A stretch of DNA of 64,000 nucleotides, taken from Nymphalis io (lineage: Eukaryota > Arthropoda > Insecta > Lepidoptera > Nymphalidae). The DNA lies in assembly GCF_905147045.1 (NCBI RefSeq), contig NC_065900.1, positions 12,358,501-12,422,500 of the forward strand, given 5' to 3'. The notes under the pieces were generated by a model. That model ran no database searches. It saw only the letters and a list, made by a program, of their open reading frames with translations, and was not told the DNA's origin. Positions 11,597-21,905 of this stretch are shown one piece after another (within the stretch, counting starts at the first letter, position 1; every line of letters begins with the position of its first letter). A program made the position numbers and the translations under genes.

Positions 11597-11800
11597 TATC
11601 GATATTTCTAATGGCGTAACGCTACTTTCTCATTTGAATGAGCGGGCACATGGCCAAGATACACAATATTTAGGAAATATAAGCCATTGTGACTAGGATT
11701 GTATTCAAATGTGTAGGCAGCCATCGTCGAGAATGACGACGCCTGATTGGCTCCGCTGTATTATAAAAGCAACATTTGCGTGACGCCCAGTTTTGCCAAG
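11597..11800 (+). promoter_or_regulatory. Candidate core promoter (DRE, CCAAT, TATA, initiator-like)
   Basis: Four elements line up in order. TATCGATA lies at 11597-11604, an inverted CCAAT box in GATTGGCTCC near 11745, TATAAAAG at 11762-11769, and CCAGTTTT at 11787, close to the arthropod initiator TCAGT. The TATA-to-initiator distance is about 27 bases, which is acceptable. A short ATG frame at 11869 runs into GTAAAG after 29 bases, a possible weak donor. No protein family can be read. A chance arrangement in AT-rich DNA is quite possible. Confidence 0.25.
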
Positions 11801-12474
11801 TGCTATTAAGAACTTGTAATCGAATAAAATTGAAAATCGTAATTAATAATAATACAAATTGGAGCTATAATGATTCTTCACGATCCTATAATTCTTATGT
11901 AAAGATGTATTAATACGGATATAAATGACCTAAACAAATTGGAGGCTTTCCGCACTGCGAATTAAAAATTTTAGTAATATAGTGAAAGGCTTTAAAAACA
12001 CCAACACCGCCTTTTATCAATGGAAATTAGAGAAAGTATTAATTATAAGACACAGACGAACTAAACATGATTGACAAGCTGATGACAACATTTCAAAATA
12101 CGTTAACTATACGAACTTCGTTAAGTTAAATAATTTATCGAAACTGCCTTTGGTGTTACGATGGTTGGGCAAAAACTATAGACAACATATTAACTAAAAA
12201 TATAACAGCAATATACATATTATATACCCAAGTATGAGTACTATGTCGCAACTGATCATCGCATACACATGCGGTTAAAACTTCCATTTATTAATATCTT
12301 TTTATTTAAATTTGTCACTCCGAGAACTAAAAAACAAAACGGTCGATAACGATATATTATAATTCTTCTAAATTTAAAACGATATTGTATAATGATTGTG
12401 AATTCGAAATGATGTAAATACCTAGTTTGAAAAGGGATAGAGAATTTTCTCACTAGCCGACCGAGTTGGAAGTG
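11801..12474. other. AT-rich non-coding DNA
   Basis: Nothing recognised. The 65-residue minus-strand frame at 12256-12453 has AT-driven composition and no motif. Confidence 0.35.
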
Positions 12475-12735
12475 GCGTGTTCTTCGCTAGGCGGGGGCCG
12501 GAGGGGGGCCGGGGTGCGCACAAGGTCAGGGGCCCGACTCACGCGCATTTTAGCACAATCCGCCGTGCAAAGCGCCGTTTACTCGTTAGTTTAGTTATTG
12601 GCCAAAATTGGATGTTTTCGTCGGATGTTCGAGAGATGAATTTAGAATGTTAATTGTAACGTGTATCGGATCGTTGTTCGTGATCGGCTGGCCGGGGCTG
12701 GCTGGAACTGGCTCTGATTGTTTCCGTTTGTATTA
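12475..12735. promoter_or_regulatory. GC-rich island, candidate enhancer or promoter
   Basis: Two GC-rich cores stand out from AT-rich flanks. One, at 12490-12560, has GGGGGCCGGAGGGGGGCCGG and a CGACTCACGCGC block. The other, at 12685-12715, is the repetitive GGCTGGCCGGGGCTGGCTGG. There is no coding frame. In compact insect genomes such islands are often conserved cis-regulatory DNA or promoters. No specific factor site is convincing. Confidence 0.35.
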
Positions 12736-13342
12736 TTAAACATTTTTCGACTTGCTAGCCTTAATCGATGTAATGCGCATAAAAAGGCAACGACTGGACC
12801 GAGTACGACGCGACGGTCACAGATTTTATTGTTAATAAACGATCAATTATTGTTCTCGCTGAAAATACCTATTAATTAAGGTACACCACCTTCGATTTAA
12901 TGGAAAAGATCGTGACTTATTTAAAGTTAGTACATTGTTATTACATTTAATCGACTATCGCGCAGTAAATGCACTTATCTTGTATGTAATATGTGTATGA
13001 GGCTAAAGTTATTCCCTAGGGGCTAAACTCTAACGGAACAATTTAAATTTATATAATTTCGTTGAAGTGTCCCGAGACCTCCTGAATTTATGATGCCACC
13101 AACATCACAAAACGATTTAAATGTATTTTTTTTAAATCTCGTACGTTTAACTAGTAGAAAGAGTATTTGTTATTTTTTACAATTATAACAAAGTAATAGT
13201 GACAAGTATTTCTAAAAAAAAATTAACATAAGCTAATCATTTCCTATATAATATTGATATTATTAACGAAAACACTACTACACACCTAAATGAACCTAAA
13301 TGAAGCCAGACATCATGGAAACGAGTGAATGTAGTCTTACTC

Positions 13343-13520
13343 TATAAAAACAGTGCTGGTTCCAACGCGTCTAGTTTGTACGTTAAAAAAATGGCATAAA
13401 AACAACGTTTGAACGATGGAGCTATACGTGCTGCCTATATGATCTCAAGTCTCAAATGTTACGCCGCGCCGCCGCCTGCGCCTGTGATGATCCCACGGTA
13501 CTGAATGGGCGCGGACGTAC
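13343..13520. promoter_or_regulatory. TATA-like motif and CpG-rich patch
   Basis: TATAAAAA at 13343 sits about 30 bases before TCTAGTTTGT, a weak initiator-like sequence. About 100 bases further, 13460-13520 is CpG-rich (ACGCCGCGCCGCCGCCTGCG). The first ATG downstream of the TATA (13391) stops after two codons. This may be a small promoter or enhancer. The evidence is motif-level only. Confidence 0.25.
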
Positions 13521-13942
13521 CATTTACCGCTATTTTTTTCAGTTGACGACTTATTAATATAAATTCTGTATAAATTAATATATTTATAAAATCTCTACAG
13601 ATGTAAATTGTGTATTCTTGAAAAATCTATGATATTCATTGTGATTTCGCGACATTTCGTGTTTTGAAAATCGGGTATGTTGTAATCGGAAATTTGGGAG
13701 TAAAATTAAAGTCGATTGTAGTAGTTAATGCAATAATGCTGTATTCTAAAATATTAATCAAGAATGGTTTGTAGCGCATAATATAACATAGTTGATAGCA
13801 AATTGCATATAATATGTAAATCTAAAGTTCCTTTTCCGATTGGAATCAGCTATACATGAGTTTTTCTTTCGCTGAGTATGTAAAGTTCGAAGGAAACTCA
13901 TCCGGCGCATAATAGTAAAATGAACAACCGTATAAAAGTAAA

Positions 13943-14150
13943 AAGTAACAGTCTGTAAATGTCCCACTGTTAAACCTTCCGCCATTTAAGGAGAAGGTTT
14001 GGAGCTTAAGGTTACACGCTGCTCCAATGCTGGTTGTTGGATACAAGTAAAACTTTTTCAGGCAGGTTACCTCACGAGGTTTTCCTTTACCAAAACTGAA
14101 CTTGGAATCTTCGGTTAAGATCACGTCTTCTAACTGGTCAGGGCTCATTT
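13943..14150 (-). mobile_element. Family A SINE, degraded, minus strand
   Basis: Read on the minus strand, the order of family A blocks is kept. The 3' end appears as AACAGTCTGTAAATGTCCCA, then GGAGAAGGTTTGGAGCTT, CGCTGCTCCAATGC, a shortened body with ACCTCACGAGGTTTTCCTT, and a decayed tRNA head (GGTTAAGATCACGTCTTCTA). The ACATGTGG to CACATG body segment is lost. Short ORFs across it are repeat translations. Confidence 0.7.
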
Positions 14151-14703
14151 GTATACATTTTTTTAATAGATTAAGATTTGTTAGAATTTACTAACAGGAA
14201 TTCGATTTGAGATAGATTAATTAAATTGTGAATTATTTTATACGAAGTATGTTATGTTAAGTATGTTTATGTAAACATCATGCTGTCAGCTGTTTCTGTT
14301 TAGTGACTAGAAGAGATCGCGCTGTACAGGTAGAAAATCGAACGACACTTTTAAAGTTCGTAGATCAGTATAAGCCGAACATTTCGGAGACGAACTATAT
14401 AGTGATTACTGCCTCAATATTTTCGTAACTTAGCCATAAAGTAATTTATTGCGCATTGGCAATAATTAATTACCACTACTCTGAAATGGCGCCGCAGACT
14501 TTTGCCAGTTATCGAAAACATTATCAAGCTTAGTAGTTTTGAACCGGTCTTCCCCCGATCCGGTGTTACCCCATCATACTATACAGATTTTTTTTTCTTA
14601 TATTTACATAAAATGTTAGTTAAAAGTAGGTTAATACAGTATAAAGGCACGTAAGGGCATGTTAATTCATAAGAGTGTAGGCAGGCCTGTTCTTGATATT
14701 CTG

Positions 14704-14756
14704 ATAAATATACAAAGTATTTCAAATTTTTAATCTGAAATGCTTTGTATATTTAT
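14704..14756. repeat. Inverted repeat (hairpin), 20-bp stem
   Basis: The arm 14704-14723 (ATAAATATACAAAGTATTTC) pairs with 14737-14756, with a single mismatch that would be a G:U wobble in RNA. Several inner bases also pair, leaving a small AT loop. The size approaches that of a short pre-miRNA or a foldback element. The arms match no microRNA I recognise. Confidence 0.7.
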
Positions 14757-14759
14757 AAG

Positions 14760-14922
14760 GGCACGCACGCTGATTTTCAATGAGCTTAATTTGTTATTAT
14801 TTCAACGCGGCGCTGGTAGAAAACATCGTATGGAATAGAACCCGCACTGGAGTAACCTCTCCCCTTATCTTTAAGGGAACAGGTCTTATCCCAGCAGTGG
14901 CTATACGAGCTGTTACTTAACT
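14760..14922 (+). mobile_element. Family A SINE, degraded fragment
   Basis: Diverged blocks of the family A body and tail are in the right order. They are TGATTTTCAATGAGCTTAAT (compare TGAATTTTCATGTGCTTAAT), GAAAACATCG, GGAATAGAACCCGCACTGGAG, CCTCTCCCCTT, and TATCCCAGCAGTGG with GAGCTGTTAC. It lies directly to the right of the hairpin at 14704-14756. Confidence 0.5.
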
Positions 14923-15873
14923 ACAATACTTAATTCAAAGTATTATTGTACGTGTCAGACATGTCTGATCGTCAATATAAACCGTCTGTACGACGCTCTA
15001 CCCATTCGTTATTCACAATCGTTCGTGTGAGTTGCCAAAATATAATTTAACGAAAAAATGATTCTGTCATAAATTCCTATCGAAGTTAAGTCAGTCTCTT
15101 GGCCACTGCCAAGTTTCTCTTGATTTTCATATTGAAAAGATGAAAATCAAACATGTTTAAGATTATTATAATAATAACGCAGATAACTGTTGGTCAATTA
15201 TAACGTTTTTGCAAAATATATTCAATTTTATTTTTTATACATTAGTTACACACGAAAAAATGTTTAGTACAATAAAATAATGTGTTAAAAATTAAGTCTC
15301 AATAAGTAAGCGATGTACATAATTATCGAACGTAGGGCCCGGCGTAGCATGAACTCGTAGCTTTTCGAAAACAGAAGTATACAAGTAACCTTCAAAAGGG
15401 TATTGATAGTGTATTATCTTTTATTTAAAACAAAAGGATTCCGTATAAATTTGTTTGTGACATTAAATGTAAAAATGTAGAGTCGACGTGTGATGGAAAT
15501 TTTACTGCGCAGTCACATAAACACGTGGAAAATGAGAGACTCCATGGAATTCTAAGTTTCCGTATGACGTAATCTGTGAGAACGTCGACAGTGATTAAAG
15601 TACTTATTTGTTTGAATTGGTTATTAGCTTTAATCAAAGACTGTTTCGTTTACTTTAATTGTTTCTAAGAAACCTATTACGAATTACTTTGATGATCACG
15701 AATAAGTAGCTTAACGCCTATTTCATTTAACTGATTATGAAATGTTACTTTGACTTATTTAAACACGATTTTAATGAGTTTTTAAGTTTACTCAAAACTA
15801 CCTGATACCCGCAAAGTATAATTTCGACTCGTAACGGGACGCCTTCCTGTGATAATATCATTACATATTATAA
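14923..15873. other. AT-rich non-coding DNA
   Basis: No gene or clear repeat is visible. The 70-residue minus-strand frame at 15425-15637 has no recognisable motif. Confidence 0.35.
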
Positions 15874-16081
15874 AACACCCCCGCCGCGTCTGTCTGTCTG
15901 AACGCGATAAATTCAAAAACTACCGAACGGTTTTCATCAATGGGCGGAGTGATTCTTGAGGAAGTTTTAGGTGTATAATTTATTAATGTTTTGTGTAAAC
16001 TGGCTGAAATATGCCAAAGATTGTTGAAAATGGCCGTAAAAATCATGACGACTGGGAGCTATGATGGCGTGCGCCACGTAA
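15874..16081 (+). repeat. Family D repeat, copy 1
   Basis: This aligns throughout with 46803-47045. Shared blocks include CCGTCGCGTCT/CCGCCGCGTCT, TCAAAAACTACCGAA, AGTGATTC, TTTTGTGTAAACTGGCTGAA, ATATG, TGTTGAAAATG, AAAAATCATG and CGACTG. The unit is about 200 bp, non-coding, and of a type I recall as common in Lepidoptera. Its class is uncertain (possibly a non-autonomous DNA element). No terminal repeats were seen. Confidence 0.7.
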
Positions 16082-17564
16082 ACCAACAGAATTATATGTA
16101 TAATATTAGGAAATAAACGTTATATGTAGATGCTTATTATACTATATTCAACCTGTGTGAAGCCAGGAAGAGTAGTTGTCATTAAATATAACTTTCAATC
16201 GTAATAGCTGAAAGGCATACAGACTGGCTAGACATGGGATAGTCGCAGGTTCATATCTGACCCTTTAGTCTAGTGCTGTCCATACTTCTAAAACAAGAAC
16301 GTTTAATTGAAGGGTTTTTATTGAAAATAGGTAACCATTGTGTACTAAGTATATAGCAGAGAAAATATGAAAGCAAGTCTTGAGACTATATTCAATATGT
16401 TTAGCGTGATGCGTGATAAAAAGCAAGCAGTAATTCTATTCTTATATAGTATATATTAGAAGTGTAGGAATTTTTTGAAGCATTTCATAATAATCAAAAT
16501 AAATTTGTAATATATATAACTATAAGGGTACAAACTGTATTGTATTATGTACGTTATACACAGTACAAAATGTATTTAATTTTTTTTTTAATCAATTCAT
16601 GACAAAGGTAACATTTAATTCCCTTACATTCAACATCGATATAACATTTCCTTGTGACCTAAAACAAGTTTTCATGTCTGGTATTAAAAGAATATATAGA
16701 GATTAGTTTTGGGTAGGGTTAAGGCGATGTTAGTGAGACTTGTATGCAGAATTGCTTTCATTTCGGACCTTAATAACGCGAAGCGAAACAGGCTGTCTTT
16801 TGTGAGTCCCCTCGATAGGGGATTAAAGGGCTCTGAGGTAGGGTGCGTTTGCTATCAAATAATTTAAATAAATGTGATAAAAATACTTTTTTGTAATAAA
16901 TTAATCTTAATTAAAACCATTTTCATATTTATATTAGATTAAATTAAAATAAGCGATTTCATACTTTTTATTACCAAAAATATTATTATTGTTCTAAAAA
17001 TAAACAATCGGCTATCGGTAATATCAGTTGTAATGTTAAACCATAACAGTTACTGATGTCGTCCTAGTATTATTTCTTTATCCTAATGGCATGTCAAACC
17101 TAGATTTGACTATAAGGGAACATACTATAGAGTATCTTAAGGTATCAAATTATTTTAAAATCAAAGCCATTTATAAACAGATATCAAACAACATATTTCT
17201 TGCTACCAGTACATTCAAGACCGATTTTTTTACACTTAGTCTCGTCAGTTTTACAATGTTTTCAATATAGAAGGATAAAATATCTTTCATGTCACTTAAG
17301 TATATAAGAGAAATGTTACAACATACAAAACGCTCAGTTAATGTATCCGCTTCAAATGACATCGCACGCTACGAAGCCCTAGCTAGCCCTGACCTTCCAC
17401 AAGCTTTTTCACCCTCAAGACTTATTATATTGAGAGAAGACTGGAGGGGCGGAAATAAAACACGGATCGAAATACTCGTTCTCTTGTTTAGTGAAGTATA
17501 TTATAAATTACATTTACATTAGTTCGATTGCGTTTCATGTTGTTCACACATTCGGCCTTTCTTA
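16082..17564. other. AT-rich non-coding DNA
   Basis: No gene is seen. A weak tRNA-head-like stretch at 16203-16270 (AGCTGAAAGGCATAC... GCAGGTTCATATC) could be a decayed SINE head. Near 16740-16850 a GC-richer tract holds CCCCTCGATAGGGG, a 5-bp stem. The frame at 17289-17522 has no recognised domain. Confidence 0.35.
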
Positions 17565-17650
17565 TAAACGTCGACTGGATGTTTAGCTAAACACCGATTT
17601 CTCTCTTTCTGTCATTTTTGTTTTGACATTCGAAAGAAGAAGACAGCATT
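17565..17650 (+). repeat. Family E motif, copy 1
   Basis: CTTATAAACGT, then TTTAGCTAAACACCGATTTC, TCTCTTTCTGTCA, and ATTCGAAAGAAGAAGACAGC recur in the same order at 42540-42635. Two copies of roughly 90 bp indicate a dispersed repeat of unknown class. Confidence 0.6.
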
Positions 17651-17739
17651 CTTTGCCGCAATCACCCGCTCAGCAACGTTAATAAGTAAGGTCTATTATT
17701 TATCGGTTTTCGCGCGCGTGATAGCGGGTAGGTGTGAGG

Positions 17740-17860
17740 TATAAAAAGTGTATAAAAAGTGAATGTCCTTTCTGGGGGTTTTAGCTTGCTTCATACAAAA
17801 TTTCATCCAAATTGATTTAGTGGTTTAGCCGTGAAAGAGTTACTTTCGCGTTTATACATT
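17740..17860 (-). repeat. Family F repeat fragment
   Basis: CATACAAAATTTCATCCAAA followed by TTGATTTAGTGGTTTAGCCG and GTGAAAGAGTTACTTTCGCG matches a short lepidopteran repeat recurring near 19.4, 21.2, 36.1, 40.8, 48.6 and 56.6 kb. It runs straight into a SINE fragment on its right. Confidence 0.5.
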
Positions 17861-18045
17861 GGTGGAATACACATGTGGCAGAATTTCAGTGAAATTAGAC
17901 ACATGCAGGTTTCCTTCGCCGTAAAGCGCGAGATGAATTATAATCACATATTAAGCACATGAAAATTCAGTGGTGCCTGCCCGGGATTGAATCCACGATC
18001 ATCGGTTAAGATTCACGTGTTCTTACCACAGGGCTCGGCTCGGTA
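17861..18045 (-). mobile_element. Family A SINE, 3'-truncated, minus strand
   Basis: This copy covers the body and tRNA head: GGTGGAATACACATGTGGCA, TTAGACACATGCAGGTTTCC, GATGAATTATAATCACATAT, CAGTGGTGCCTGCCCGGGAT, then the head CACGATCATCGGTTAAGATT and CCACAGGGCTCGGCTCGG. The 3' part that normally includes GCTCCAATGC and the AGCAGTGGGACA tail is missing. The left edge abuts the family F fragment. The B box is damaged (GGGATTGAATCC on the minus strand). Confidence 0.8.
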
Positions 18046-19424
18046 ATCTATACGTCACACTGTATATTTGTTAATACTTTTGGGCAGATATTTCTCAATT
18101 ATAAAAGAATTTGAAAAGAATTACATATGAAATGCCAAAAATAGAATCGGTCGTTGTTATTTACGATATTAGATTAGACATTGTGGGCCGATTGTCAATT
18201 TTATAAATGATTGTTTTGTGAAAGAAGCCCTTCTACTACGCGCTAAAAGTGTTTACCCAGAGCCCGCATTACAACTGCCTAATCCTATTACATTCAAGAC
18301 CCCGGTAACTTCGTGTACACAACGCTGTAAGAATTTCATGTTGTAGGTATTGAGGAATAAAATTGATTGATTTGTTTCAATTTTCTACCGGTGATAAGGC
18401 CCTTCGCACCCATCTCGTCTTACCATTTATTCATCTTTGTTCTTGGGTTTTAAAAATCGAGTGAGCCAATGTAACTTTTGGCATAGAAAACTACGCTTGA
18501 CATCTGTTTCTGAGAAAAATAACGTATCACATTTTTAAGTAGGGAAAAAGTTGGGAAAACAGTTTTTCATTATCCGTAAATTTTTGAAAGCTATCTTAAT
18601 AGTTCTAATTTAAATTTAAATAAACAAGCAACTCATCTTATTTCATTTATAGATGTCCTATTTCTCGAAGTATCGAGAATAGCTTAGTAATTATCCATAT
18701 AAGTGTTTCATTTTACGCATCACAGTAAAAATTGGATATAATTTATTTTCACATACTTCATTTTAATGCAATAGTATGGAATATATTTACCAAAAATAAA
18801 GTTATTATAAAGTATGGTAAAGGCAACCCTATAGGAAATATGGTCCATTTATTCGTAAAACTAAAAAGGGTAAATTATTATAATTTTTTTAATTGTAACT
18901 TTATATACATAAGAATTATTCACATTAAGGTCGTAAAAAATCTATTCAAATCCAAATTAAAAATATCTGTAACTAGTAACGACTTACATAGATATATGTA
19001 ACTGCATATATGTTGCCTTAAATATTTCTATATAACAAAAGAGGTCAACGAGCAAACAGAATATAAAAAAACGACTAATATTATTAAAATAACTAAGTAT
19101 AAAATGTACTTTAATTATTTCAAAATCAATCTGTCTCTAGACAAACAAAAAATAGCTTTCTTCAAAGTTTCTAATCCAGACGAGTTTTTAGTTTTTAATT
19201 TAGCATCCTGAATCAATATTGCTGTATGCAAAACGGGTTTTTTTTCAATGTTGGTCCAGCGTCGACAAACCTCTTTAATACCCGTGCAATTGTAAATGCG
19301 ACTAGTTTTTATAACCATAGGGATTTGTTCAAGGACGCCCTTCAAGGTTTGCTGCCATTCAAAGACTCTTCTAACTCGTCGAGTTAGAGATGCGACTTCG
19401 TTAAGTTGTTGTTGTCGATACTTT
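18046..19424. other. AT-rich non-coding DNA
   Basis: No gene is seen. A small perfect hairpin (TTCTCGA-AGTA-TCGAGAA) lies near 18662-18679. The 89-residue frame at 18732-19001 is lysine, isoleucine and asparagine-rich, as random AT-rich DNA would give. Confidence 0.35.
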
Positions 19425-19560
19425 TATTTTAAAAATCCTCACTTATATTATAAATGCGAAAGTGAGTTTGTTTATTTGTTTGTCACGACTTAACACGTTG
19501 TCCAGGGTACAAAAAAGGGTACATACACACATCCTCCCGTCATACGCTGGCGAATACTAG
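19425..19560 (+). repeat. Family F repeat fragment
   Basis: It begins with CTTATATTATAAATGCGAAA followed by GTGAGTTTGTTTATTTGTTTG, the typical left edge of this repeat, then decays. The same edge appears in the opposite orientation near 56690-56710. Confidence 0.5.
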
Positions 19561-19681
19561 TACGAATATCAATTATGACATATTAATATATAACATGTAA
19601 TGTATGTATAAATGGGAATACGTTTTTTTTGTAACACCTATCTGATAAAACTAATATCTGATAAATATGCATACATTAAAC

Positions 19682-19931
19682 TTATACTAGAAGACGGGTT
19701 GAAACCCGGGCAAGCACCACTGAATTTTCATGTGCTTAATTTGTGTTTATAATTCATCTCGTGCTGACCTGCATGTGTCTAATTTCATTGAAATTATGCC
19801 ACATGTGTATTCTACCAACCCGTATTGAAACAGCGTGGTAAAATAAGCTCCAAACTTCTCCTCCAAAGAGAGAGGAGGCTTTAGCCCAGCTGTGGGAAAT
19901 TTACAGGCTATTACTTTTATACTAGAAGACG
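19682..19931 (+). mobile_element. Family A SINE, 5'-truncated, with perfect 15-bp target-site duplication
   Basis: The element (19697-19916) begins inside the tRNA head, at GGTTGAAACCCGGGCAAGCA, so the A box is lost. TTATACTAGAAGACG at 19682-19696 is repeated exactly at 19917-19931, proving where the insertion ends. An internal stretch between CATCTCGTGC and CCTGCATGTG is deleted (about 30 bases, including ACGGTGAAGGAAAACATCG). The perfect duplication suggests a fairly recent insertion, or one whose sides happen to be preserved. Confidence 0.9.
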
Positions 19932-20182
19932 CAGCGTGTTTCGGAGGTTAGGTATATAATATTAAATAAGTAGCTGCGCTTCGTATGTAATAGGTCATAA
20001 GCGTGAATTTCATGTCCTTGTGTAATCATAAAATATATAAAATGAGATAAATATTGAAATATATTAAAAATAAAATGGAAGCCTTTGAACCGGTGAACTT
20101 TTCAAATTAAAATTTAACGTAAATAAGTGAAAACGATCTAACTAAATACTCTGATAGATGTTTGATGTAAATTTTTAATTAT

Positions 20183-20250
20183 AACTGTCAGATTGTTTTT
20201 AATAAACATATAATTTGAATTAGATGTTTATTAAAAACAATCTGACAGTT
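20183..20250. repeat. Perfect 27-bp inverted repeat (hairpin)
   Basis: The left arm 20183-20209 starts AACTGTCAGATTG and the right arm 20224-20250 ends CAATCTGACAGTT. The two are perfectly complementary over 27 bases. After one mismatch, five more base pairs form inside (20211-20215 with 20218-20222), leaving a two-base tip. Flanking TAAT and AAATTTACAT-like stretches also show imperfect inverted similarity further out. This could be a foldback element, a small palindromic MITE, or a hairpin-forming RNA precursor. No transposase-type terminal motif or known microRNA was recognised. Confidence 0.85.
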
Positions 20251-20595
20251 CGATGCAAATGAATATTTTATTATTAAAATTACATTTGTTTTTTATTTTT
20301 ATTTTATATACACACTGATAATGACACTATTTCGTTTCCACTGCATTTTATCTTATAAAAAATGTCAAGAAGATTCAATGTTAAAATTATAATGCAATAT
20401 GGCCGCTTACTAAAAATTTCAAATTCGTAGATATTTTTTCTCGAACACATTTTTCAGCTAATTAAAAGCTTCATGCATATATATGTCAAAATATATATCA
20501 TAGTAACAAATAAAAAAATTATGAGCTCTAAGGATAATATATATTAATATTTTGGTAAATAATGTGTTTCTGCGTCGCCCATAAGCTTGCAGAGG

Positions 20596-20622
20596 TCAGA
20601 CGCCAAATGCTTTGGCGTCTGA
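20596..20622. repeat. 12-bp perfect hairpin with 3-base loop
   Basis: TCAGACGCCAAA, loop TGC, TTTGGCGTCTGA. The stem is half GC, which is unusual in this AT-rich DNA. It could form a cruciform or an RNA stem, or act as a palindromic protein site. It is not part of any repeat recognised here. Confidence 0.7.
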
Positions 20623-21192
20623 TGAATAAATACCTGTCATATTGCACTTCGAGTAATACGCTCTCCCTAGTTTAGTGTTAAATAAGAAAAATATTTTAAC
20701 ACTATCGTAAGTATTGTCTTATAAATCAAACCCAATGTTTTCTTCTTTCAATCATAGGATATCTTTCAAGGATAGAATAATTTTGTTTCAATATATCAAT
20801 GACATTTTATTTTGCTTACAGGAAAAATAAGAAATGAATACATCTTAAATTCCGATTTAATCCAGCATCCGGCTTTGTGTACTAAAAAAAACCCATTATA
20901 TATAATTTATGGCATAAGTCCGTTATCGATATGAATGGCAAGTCCCTATAATACCACATGGCTCTATATACAAGTCCCGCGACCGGAATTGTCTGCGGAA
21001 TCAGGTTCGGCGAGTATTCACCTTGTTTGTCTTATATTAGACTCCTGTGGGAACCTGTCTTATTAGCGATTCTAATATATAATAGGTAAACCATTCATGT
21101 CTATCTAAACACGTGGGCGTGTAGTACATAGGATGCTTTAATACTGAATAGGTTTCTTATCGAAGGGTTTTATATATTGCTTTTAAATACAA
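20623..21192. other. AT-rich non-coding DNA
   Basis: No gene or recognised repeat is visible. Confidence 0.35.
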
Positions 21193-21360
21193 TTTATACT
21201 AATATTATAAATGCAAAAGTAATGCTGTGTGTTTTTTTCGCTAATCTACTAAACAGATTTTTGATGAAATTTGGTATTCGGTAAGAATATATACGAGAGT
21301 AAAGAAACATCGATATGAAATCATGATCTGGAAACTGTATGTGAAACTAACAGTGAATCC
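21193..21360 (+). repeat. Family F repeat fragment
   Basis: TATACTAATATTATAAATGC followed by AAAAGT, then CTACTAAACAGATTTTTGATG and AAATTTGGTATTCGG. This is the standard order of the family (edge, then a block often reading ACCGATTTTGATGAAATTTG). Confidence 0.55.
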
Positions 21361-21905
21361 CTAAATATCATGTATGTATGTCTCCGTATTTGTAACTGAT
21401 GTTGATGTAACATGAAATCGGGACCGACATACTAAATTTCAAATTTATCTTATTTGTAAAGAATGTTGATTTTATTTTTAGATACAATTTTTCTAACTAA
21501 TTAGTAATCTTTGAAAGTTGAAATTACTGTTTCCATTAGCGAGATAAAGCTAGCCATTAGAATTGTTTTTCCATGTATATATTTTTTAATCAACTTTAAT
21601 TATGAATATTTATTTCTCGATCACTAGTATATTAATCTACCAAATTAAACCTGAGCGCAATGTTTAGAAGACCTGGATTGAACTGGGAGTAGCTGGTTTA
21701 ATTGTGGACACAAACGAAGAAGGTCAGACTTTTCATTTTTTCTAAACGCTATGATCTGTAGTTAACCGTAAGGTACTTTGCACGTGTTTAATAATACGTC
21801 GATCCCTTCTAAAATGTAATGGAATACTGAATGAGGTTCCATGTATTTTTTTAAATCTTTATTGTACATTATGTAATAAAACCTATTATATTACAATAAT
21901 ACATT
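21361..21905. other. AT-rich non-coding DNA
   Basis: No gene or recognised repeat is visible. Confidence 0.35.

Noticed and set aside
13846..14148. 100-residue minus-strand ORF starting MSPDQLED
   Set aside because: It reads through a degraded family A SINE.
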